Positions 1 through 5,156 of a stretch of DNA of 9,902 bases are shown here, piece after piece. Position numbers and translations under genes: made by a program. This DNA comes from Akkermansia muciniphila (lineage in GTDB: Bacteria; Verrucomicrobiota; Verrucomicrobiia; Limisphaerales; UBA9464). The first letter of the stretch is position 1, and each line of letters starts with the position of its first letter. The notes under the pieces were generated by a model, which was given only the letters and a program-made list of their open reading frames with translations, was not told the DNA's origin and ran no database searches. Where the stretch lies: NCBI GenBank assembly GCA_945873715.1, contig CAMCFL010000072.1, positions 1-9,902 of the forward strand, read 5' to 3'.

Positions 1-270
1 GGCGACGGTGCCATCCACATGAGCGTTGGCGAAAAACAGCGGCTGAGCCTGGCGCGGGCGTTCCTGAGGAATGCCCCGATCCTCCTGCTCGATGAACCCA
101 CCAGTTCGCTGGACGCCACCAGCGAGCGCCTGGTCCTCGAAGCCCTGCGCCGGTTGCGCAAGGGCCGCACGACCCTGATGGTGGCGCATCGATTGAACAC
201 CCTGGCCATCGTCGACCGGACCATTCCCCTCGGGGAAGCTCCCTCGACGGCTTCCCCGGAAACCCAATGA
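1..270 (+). CDS. ABC exporter ATP-binding domain, C-terminal part (5' end outside window)
   Basis: The frame is open from the first base, giving 89 visible residues before TGA at 268-270; the N-terminal part, including Walker A, the Q-loop and any membrane domain, lies outside the window. What is visible is the second half of an ABC ATPase: the signature motif as MSVGEKQR (a known variant of LSGGQ), Walker B ILLLDEP with its catalytic Glu, the D-loop SSLD, and the H-loop histidine in MVAHRLNT. The spacing and the SVGEKQRLSLARAF wording fit half-size exporters of the MsbA/lipid or peptide exporter type, so it probably energises export across the inner membrane. The substrate cannot be told. 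Its stop codon overlaps the next start (ATGA, 267-270), so the secreted protein downstream is probably translationally coupled to it. The family call is secure; the subfamily is not. Confidence 0.93.
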   Translation, partial: GDGAIHMSVGEKQRLSLARAFLRNAPILLLDEPTSSLDATSERLVLEALRRLRKGRTTLMVAHRLNTLAIVDRTIPLGEAPSTASPETQ

Positions 271-815
271 AGCCTGCCCTCCCTGCTCTCCCCCGACTTC
301 GGACGGCCGTCGGCATTGCCTGCGTCGTCCTCGCCACCGCAGCCTCGATCGCCGCCCAGTTCATCCCCCGCAGCATCGAGGAACTGACCGCCGAAGCGAC
401 CTGCGTCGTCCATGGACGGGTCGAGGCGGTGGAAGTCCTGCCCGGATCGGACGGTGCCCCCTTTACCCGGGTCGAACTGGCGGTGGAGAGCACCTGGAAA
501 GGGTCCTCCACCCATCGGATCGTCGTGACCCAGGCCGGGGGAACCCTCGGATCGCGTCGGGTGGTGGTGAGCGGCGAGGCCACCTATCTCCCCGGTGAGG
601 AAGTCGTTGTGTTCCTGGTCGCCAATCCCCGGGGCGAATGGCTGACGTGCGGTATGACCCAGGGAAAGTTCTCCGTGCGACGCGAGGAATCCCAGGTCTG
701 GGTGGCCCATCCGTTCATCGGCGGTTCCCCAAAACCGGGCGGCTTCCGCCCGGCCCATCTCCTCCCCCTCTCCCTCGCCGACCTGCACAAACGCGTCACC
801 GCCGTCAAACCATGA
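267..815 (+). CDS. Small secreted protein of unknown function, paired with matrixin
   Basis: This is a 182-residue protein. The N-terminus has basic residues, then a hydrophobic segment (about residues 13-29, VGIACVVLATAASIAA) that looks like a Sec signal peptide with cleavage near AAQ. The mature part has an all-beta appearance: a region around VVHGRVEAVE, then a TRVELAVESTWKG stretch, then YLPGEEVVVFLV and GMTQGKFSV. I recognise this layout (a 'V-x-G-x-V ... W-K-G ... G-E-x-V-V-x-F-L ... G-K-F-x-V' pattern) from small exported proteins often found beside matrixin proteases in Verrucomicrobiota and Acidobacteriota, but I cannot give it a family name. Here it is likewise followed by a matrixin, with ATGA overlaps at both ends (267-270 and 812-815). 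A role as inhibitor, chaperone or accessory of the protease is an inference only. There are no catalytic motifs and only one cysteine in the mature region I can pick out besides the one near VVHGR. Confidence 0.8.
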   Translation: MKPALPALPRLRTAVGIACVVLATAASIAAQFIPRSIEELTAEATCVVHGRVEAVEVLPGSDGAPFTRVELAVESTWKGSSTHRIVVTQAGGTLGSRRVVVSGEATYLPGEEVVVFLVANPRGEWLTCGMTQGKFSVRREESQVWVAHPFIGGSPKPGGFRPAHLLPLSLADLHKRVTAVKP

Positions 816-2602
816 AGACCCCCGTTCCACTGGGCCTGGTAGGCTTGTCATTGGCCTTCGCGTTGCCCGGGTCCGCCGCGGTGCTGCGGACGGAATCGGG
901 TTCGCCTCCCCTCCACTGGAATTTCGACCAATACCTGGCGGACTTCTTTCCTGACCAGAACCCCTCCACCCGGGCAGTCCGGTTCCATCTGGGAACGACC
1001 GTGTCGCGCAGCGGCGTCCAGTCCAATGAATGGAACTCGGTTCGCGCCGCCTTCGCCCAGTGGCAGGCCGTTCCGGGGACCAAGATCCTTTTCGAGGAAG
1101 GTTCCCCGGTGACCAATCCGGTGAACGTCACCGCCCTCGACGGACGCAATGACGTTGTCTGGCTTCCCCACGGCACCTACGGACAGGGCGATCTCGGCGA
1201 AAGGATCGCGTTGGGCTCAGGGACCATCGCACTGACGGTGCTCTCCCTGGACGTGGATTTCGACGACTCCACGACCGGCACGATCGTCGAGGCCGACACC
1301 CTGCTCCAACGGGACCTCGACTACGTGGTGGATTACCAGAGCACGACCGCCAGCCGGATCTTTCTCGAGAGCGTCATGCTCCATGAGATCGGGCATTGGC
1401 TCGGGATGAACCACTCCCCACTCGGAGGCGCGACCCTGTGGTGGTATCAGGCGTCCGGAGTGGGCGCGGGCGCGGGGCTTTCCTCCGACGACCTCAGCTT
1501 TGCCCGATCCCAGTACGGAAAGCCCGAGGCGCTGTCGGCGGATGGGACCCTGCGGGGAACGGTCCGCCTGAGTGGGAACGGCGTGTCCGGGGCGTTGGTG
1601 GCGGCCGAGCGGCCGGATGGAATGGTGGTGGCGGGAACCGTGACGGAATCGGATGGAACGTTCCGAATTCCCGGCATTCCTGCGGGCCAATATCGATTGC
1701 GAGCCTATCCGTCGGACCCAAATGCCGGCGGTGACGCCTCATTGGTGCGGGGTTTGGAACTCGACGTTTCCGCGGCGCGACGCTTCTCCGGGGCCAACAC
1801 GGCGTTCCTCCCGACGCTCGACGCGCTGGTGACCCTGGGTGCCGGGGCGGCGGTGGAACGGAACCTGACCGTCGGCATCGGGACCCCGCCCTTCCGCATC
1901 ACCGAGGTGCGCACCGGGTTCAATCCGGCGGGGCGGGCAAGTGGAGATCAACCCCTGCTGCTGCCGGCAGGGCAAAGCAATCTCTGGGTGGGGGTGTTCG
2001 TCCCAGCCAGCTTGCCGGCGAATGCCGTCCTGAAGGTCACCGGACCCGGCCTGACGCACGGCCCCACCGAGGTCATCCCTCAGGCCCTCCGCCAACTGAC
2101 CTTGGTCCAGGTGCCGGTGACCGTCGCCGCCGACGCACCCGCAGGGCTGCGATCGATCGAACTGATGGCCAACGGGTTCACGGCTTCTGCCGTTGGTTTC
2201 ATCGATGTGGATCCGATCGCGCCCGACCACAATTTCGATGGGTTGGATGACCGGTTCCAGCGGCAATACTTCTTTCCCTGGACCCGGAGCGAAGCCGGAC
2301 CGGAGGCGGATCCCGACAGCGACGGATTCGTCAATCGCCGGGAACGGCTGATGGGGTCCGATCCGACCAACCGGGCCTCGGTCGCGTACCGATTGACGCG
2401 GATCCTCATGAAAGAGAATGGCTCGGAGCTGAGCTGGGAGAGCGCCCCGGGACGGCGTTACCAAGCCTGGAGCCGGGAGACGCTCACCTCGGGATGGGTG
2501 ACGGTCGGGACGCCGGTCACCGCCAGCGGCGAAATCTCCCAATTGACCGATCCCAGACCGGCCAGCGCCGTCCGGTTCTATCGGATCACGGACGCGCCGT
2601 AA
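812..2602 (+). CDS. Secreted matrixin-type zinc metalloprotease with Ca-loop and C-terminal tail
   Basis: The start is the ATG at 812, overlapping the previous stop. The frame is open further upstream to 638, but only 812 gives a signal peptide (LGLVGLSLAFALPGSAA, cleavage near residue 23). The product is 596 residues. Residues about 30-236 form the protease domain: a typical AFAQWQAVPGT segment early on, then the metzincin zinc site HEIGHWLGMNH with ligands H191, H195 and H201 and catalytic E192, closing with the matrixin end SSDDLSFARSQYG. The usual Met-turn methionine is not visible; GGATL has L209 in the likely place. Residues about 245-300 resemble a carboxypeptidase-regulatory beta sandwich. 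Residues about 470-522 carry a calcium-type loop (D500-P-D-S-D-G, then NRRE), followed by a beta tail (SWESAPGRRYQ ... FYRI) common at the ends of secreted verrucomicrobial proteins. It probably acts outside the cell or at its surface; the substrate is unknown. Confidence 0.92.
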   Translation: MKTPVPLGLVGLSLAFALPGSAAVLRTESGSPPLHWNFDQYLADFFPDQNPSTRAVRFHLGTTVSRSGVQSNEWNSVRAAFAQWQAVPGTKILFEEGSPVTNPVNVTALDGRNDVVWLPHGTYGQGDLGERIALGSGTIALTVLSLDVDFDDSTTGTIVEADTLLQRDLDYVVDYQSTTASRIFLESVMLHEIGHWLGMNHSPLGGATLWWYQASGVGAGAGLSSDDLSFARSQYGKPEALSADGTLRGTVRLSGNGVSGALVAAERPDGMVVAGTVTESDGTFRIPGIPAGQYRLRAYPSDPNAGGDASLVRGLELDVSAARRFSGANTAFLPTLDALVTLGAGAAVERNLTVGIGTPPFRITEVRTGFNPAGRASGDQPLLLPAGQSNLWVGVFVPASLPANAVLKVTGPGLTHGPTEVIPQALRQLTLVQVPVTVAADAPAGLRSIELMANGFTASAVGFIDVDPIAPDHNFDGLDDRFQRQYFFPWTRSEAGPEADPDSDGFVNRRERLMGSDPTNRASVAYRLTRILMKENGSELSWESAPGRRYQAWSRETLTSGWVTVGTPVTASGEISQLTDPRPASAVRFYRITDAP

Positions 2603-2618
2603 GGTCACGGTTGCAGGC

Positions 2619-2647
2619 TTGCTCGCCGCCAGGCGGCGGGGAGGCAA
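2619..2647. repeat. GC-rich hairpin after the protease gene
   Basis: Seventeen bases after the TAA stop of the protease gene there is a perfect inverted repeat CGCCGCC (2624-2630) / GGCGGCG (2632-2638) around a single A, so the real stem is likely 5-6 pairs with a 3-5 base loop. It is flanked by TTGC (2619-2622) and GCAA (2644-2647), which can extend the stem across an internal loop. No T-run follows, so this is not a classic intrinsic terminator. It could still stop or stabilise the transcript, or belong to a dispersed palindromic repeat family. Confidence 0.6.
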
Positions 2648-2649
2648 CA

Positions 2650-2667
2650 CCCGCTGAGGGCAGCGGG
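2650..2667. terminator. Perfect 7-bp stem / 4-base loop hairpin, possible terminator
   Basis: CCCGCTG (2650-2656), loop AGGG, CAGCGGG (2661-2667): every stem base pairs. It lies two bases beyond the preceding hairpin and before any recognisable promoter of the polysaccharide operon, so a role in ending or processing the protease transcript is reasonable. The downstream bases (CCTACCGAAG) contain no T-run, which argues against simple Rho-independent termination. The tandem hairpin pair could instead be a REP-like element. Confidence 0.45.
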
Positions 2668-2683
2668 CCTACCGAAGGGACAT

Positions 2684-2757
2684 CCAACTCAAGTCTCCGC
2701 CGGGTTAGACCGTACCGCCAAAGAGCTTGAGAGTAGCGGAGGGGGGTTGGTACGGTC
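2684..2757. promoter_or_regulatory. Interleaved inverted repeats upstream of the polysaccharide export operon
   Basis: Three exact inverted-repeat pairs lie here in the order A B C A' B' C': CTCAAG (2688-2693) with CTTGAG (2726-2731), CTCCGC (2695-2700) with GCGGAG (2736-2741), and GACCGTACC (2708-2716) with GGTACGGTC (2749-2757). A further short pair, CCAAC (2684-2688) with GTTGG (2746-2750), can extend the B stem. Because the pairs interleave, they cannot all form as simple hairpins; they imply alternative folds or a pseudoknot if transcribed, or a protein-binding palindrome (the 9-base C pair) if not. The element ends 75 bases before the barrel start codon. No clear -35/-10 pair was seen between it and the gene. 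The regulatory function is inferred. Confidence 0.4.
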
Positions 2758-2820
2758 CCGCATCGGTGGTTGAACGATTGCAGAATTCGGCAGCGCACCT
2801 TTGAACCAGGCCAACGCATC

Positions 2821-2826
2821 AAGAGA
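2821..2826 (+). promoter_or_regulatory. Weak ribosome binding site supporting the start at 2833
   Basis: AAGAGA lies six bases before the ATG at 2833. It is a weak purine-rich match, but it supports this start over the in-frame TTG at 2770, whose extra 21 residues (charged, no signal) would precede the signal peptide. Confidence 0.4.
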
Positions 2827-2832
2827 ACAACG

Positions 2833-4368
2833 ATGAAATTCAGGAATCCGCTGGGACGGAGGTCCGCGTTCACTGGCAGCGGGTTCACCGGCGGCCTTCG
2901 GGCTTCGGTGGGTGCAGGGCTGTGGACGGGCATAGGGCTGGGCTGGGTTCAGGCCCAGACGCCGCTGCCGCCGGCATCTTCCCAGGCACTGGAGGAAACC
3001 GGTCGATCGGACGCCGGCGAATTGGGTGTTCCCGACTATCTGGGCCTTCGACCCGCCGGCGCGCCGAACCGGGGCGTGAGTCCATCGGTGCCGGGAGCCG
3101 GAGTCGCGAATGACTTTCGGGGCCTGCAGAACATGAACGGGGCGGGCGTGCCCTACCTGGGCGGAGGCGGCGGGGCCGGGATGATCCCCAGCGGACTCGG
3201 CATTGCCTGGGGACGGGGGCGGGTCTCGTTGAGTAGCTCGGTGGCGTTCTCTTACACCGACAATGCCCTCCAATCGAGCACGGGCACCGGGCCCAGTGAC
3301 GACTTCCTCATTTCGCCTCAGATCGGGGTTGATCTGTACCAGCAGGTCACCGAGAGCTCGAGTCTCAGCTTCACCATCGGGGTCGGCTACAACTACTCGA
3401 TGAACTACAACGATCTCACCCAGTTCAACCTGCTGCCCTTGGGCAGCCTGAACTACTCGTTCGTGGTGGGCGACGTGTTGATCACGTTCTTTGACCGCAT
3501 TTCCAGTCCTCCCACGATCCGCCAGGAGATCGCTGGGAGCGGAACGCCCAGCGGGGTGGATTTCAACCGGATCGAGAACCAGCTCGGGGTGAGTTCGGCC
3601 TGGAGCATCACCGAGGACACGGCGATCTCCGGCATGTACAGCTTCTTGATCGATCGCAGCCTGAGCGACAGTTTCGCGATCCTCAACCAGACCAGCCACA
3701 ACATCAGCAGCGGCATCTACCGGCGTCTATCGCCCTACTGGACCCTGGGCGTCAGTGCGCGCGCCTCGAAAGCCACCTTCGATCAGGGCTTTCAGAACGG
3801 ATCCACTTCGTACGGAGCAGGTCCGTTGCTCTCCTTCCGGCCATCCAACTTCATCACGATGAGCGCCGGGGTGCAGTACACCATCATGAGCTTCGATCAG
3901 GGAGGGCAGGTGGGGGACACGCGGGAGTTCGATGGCCTCACCTGGCAAGGCAGCATCACCCACCAGGCGACCGACACGATCAACCACGGCGTGACCTTCT
4001 CCTCCGGGGTCAACTCGGGGCTGGGCAGCAATTTCACCGAGACCACCTCGGTGCAGTACAACGTCGGGTGGCGGTTCCATGAGCGCATGGGGCTGAATGT
4101 CACCTTCGACTACACGGAATTCAAACAGTCGGCTGCCAGCGCCGGCCAGGCGATCATCGTCACGCCCACCGGTACGTTCATTGTTCCGGTTTCCTTCATC
4201 TCCAACGATGAGGCGACCCAGTATGGAGTCAGTGCCGGGACCGGCTATCAATTGACCGAGCGCGCCAATCTCTCCCTGTCCTACTCCTATATGTTGCGCG
4301 AGTCCCGCTTCACCGAACGATCGTTCGGGGTGAATACCGTGACCCTGAACGTCAACTACCGCTTCTGA
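2833..4368 (+). CDS. Outer-membrane beta-barrel protein of the polysaccharide export operon
   Basis: The product is 511 residues from the ATG at 2833. It has a long basic N-region and a hydrophobic segment ending in WVQAQ, giving probable signal cleavage after A41. A Pro/Gly-rich linker runs to about residue 120 (including a run of five glycines). From about residue 127 to the end the sequence is a regular series of alternating hydrophobic/polar strands rich in Ser, Thr, Tyr and Asn, such as VAFSYTDNAL, FTIGVGYNYSMNY and MGLNVTFDYTEF. It ends in NVNYRF, a terminal phenylalanine typical of the BAM recognition signal. The look is that of the 'putative beta-barrel porin 2' / EpsL-like group found in exopolysaccharide operons. 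It stops two bases before the Wza-like gene. The likely role is an outer-membrane pore or anchor for polymer export; the exact family and the pore function are inferred. Confidence 0.85.
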   Translation: MKFRNPLGRRSAFTGSGFTGGLRASVGAGLWTGIGLGWVQAQTPLPPASSQALEETGRSDAGELGVPDYLGLRPAGAPNRGVSPSVPGAGVANDFRGLQNMNGAGVPYLGGGGGAGMIPSGLGIAWGRGRVSLSSSVAFSYTDNALQSSTGTGPSDDFLISPQIGVDLYQQVTESSSLSFTIGVGYNYSMNYNDLTQFNLLPLGSLNYSFVVGDVLITFFDRISSPPTIRQEIAGSGTPSGVDFNRIENQLGVSSAWSITEDTAISGMYSFLIDRSLSDSFAILNQTSHNISSGIYRRLSPYWTLGVSARASKATFDQGFQNGSTSYGAGPLLSFRPSNFITMSAGVQYTIMSFDQGGQVGDTREFDGLTWQGSITHQATDTINHGVTFSSGVNSGLGSNFTETTSVQYNVGWRFHERMGLNVTFDYTEFKQSAASAGQAIIVTPTGTFIVPVSFISNDEATQYGVSAGTGYQLTERANLSLSYSYMLRESRFTERSFGVNTVTLNVNYRF

Positions 4369-4370
4369 TC

Positions 4371-5135
4371 ATGCATCGGTTCCAAGCCCATCTCCTGGCC
4401 GGCACACTGGCGTTTGCAGGCCCCCTCGCCCCGGGGTTCGCCCAATCACCGGACGCCACCGCCGCCAAGCCGGCGGTCACGTCCACCAACGCACCGACCG
4501 GCACCAACGCGACCGCGGTGGTGGACCAACCCGTCATCGATCCGGAAACCCGCGAGCTGAAACCCCGGGACGTGTTCCGCTATCGGGTCCATCAGGATCC
4601 GGTGGGCGGCGTGGAGAGCCTGCGGGTGACCATCAACGACGCCGGCGAGGCCCTTTTCAACGTGACCCGCGCGGATTCCACCTACGTCACGGTGAAGGCG
4701 GCTGGGAAGCGCATGGGCGAAGTCCATGAGTTGCTGCGCAAGCAACTGGAGGCGGAGTATTACGTCACCGCCAGCGTGGATCTCTCCCTCGAGACCGTCG
4801 CAGCCAACGCGGGGACCGGCGGTGCCGGAATCCTGGGAACGACGGCCCTCGCAGACATCCCGAAGGTCATCATCTTCGACCAGCACCAAGGCACTTACCC
4901 GATCCTGGAGGGACGGCGACTCATGCTCTCCGACATCATGATCCAAATGCCCCAGAACCCTTTTGCCAACCGGGCGAAGGTCGAAATCCTGCGACTCGGA
5001 GCGGACGGCAAGCCGCTGCCTCCGATCCGGGTCAACGTGGATGACCTGATCCTCAAGAACGACCGCTCGCTGGATGTCGAACTCAAGGACGGCGACCGCA
5101 TCCGGGTCCCGAAGAAGATCATTTTCGGCCTTTGA
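4371..5135 (+). CDS. Wza-like polysaccharide export (OPX) protein, short form
   Basis: The product is 254 residues. A hydrophobic N-terminus (LLAGTLAFAGPLAPGFA) gives Sec cleavage near residue 24; there is no lipobox cysteine. A Thr/Ala/Pro-rich linker runs to about residue 55. Residues about 62-140 match the Poly_export domain: LKPRDVFRYRVHQDP, a VTINDAGEA strand pair, then the helix MGEVHELLRKQLEAEYYV. Residues about 164-248 resemble one SLBB domain, starting KVIIFDQHQGTYPILEG and ending DGDRIRVPKK. The protein stops four residues later (IIFGL). Full-length Wza (about 380 residues) has further SLBB domains and an amphipathic C-terminal helix crossing the outer membrane; both are absent. It is therefore expected to be a soluble periplasmic ring needing another protein as outer-membrane exit. 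It follows the barrel gene by two bases and precedes the Wzc-like gene by 21. No Shine-Dalgarno sequence is visible. Confidence 0.93.
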   Translation: MHRFQAHLLAGTLAFAGPLAPGFAQSPDATAAKPAVTSTNAPTGTNATAVVDQPVIDPETRELKPRDVFRYRVHQDPVGGVESLRVTINDAGEALFNVTRADSTYVTVKAAGKRMGEVHELLRKQLEAEYYVTASVDLSLETVAANAGTGGAGILGTTALADIPKVIIFDQHQGTYPILEGRRLMLSDIMIQMPQNPFANRAKVEILRLGADGKPLPPIRVNVDDLILKNDRSLDVELKDGDRIRVPKKIIFGL

Positions 5136-5156
5136 ACCGGCCTCGCTCCCAGCTCC

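Noticed and set aside
638..811. Upstream in-frame extension of the matrixin gene
   Set aside because: It would overlap the small secreted protein by 178 bases and place 58 Pro/Arg-rich residues before a clear signal peptide. The ATG at 812 fits better.
2747..2761. Possible sigma-54 promoter (TTGG ... GC)
   Set aside because: The GG and GC elements are nine bases apart rather than ten, and the -12 element is not TTGC-like. The TTGG is better explained as part of the inverted repeats.
2770..2800. Possible sigma-70 promoter starting with TTGAAC
   Set aside because: At 17 bases from TTGAAC the sequence is GCGCAC, nothing like a -10 box.
2689..3699. A 336-codon open frame on the minus strand, and a similar 303-codon one at 1739-2650
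   Set aside because: Both mirror real coding sequence (barrel and matrixin) and are Arg/Gly/Pro-rich without motifs; they are composition artefacts.
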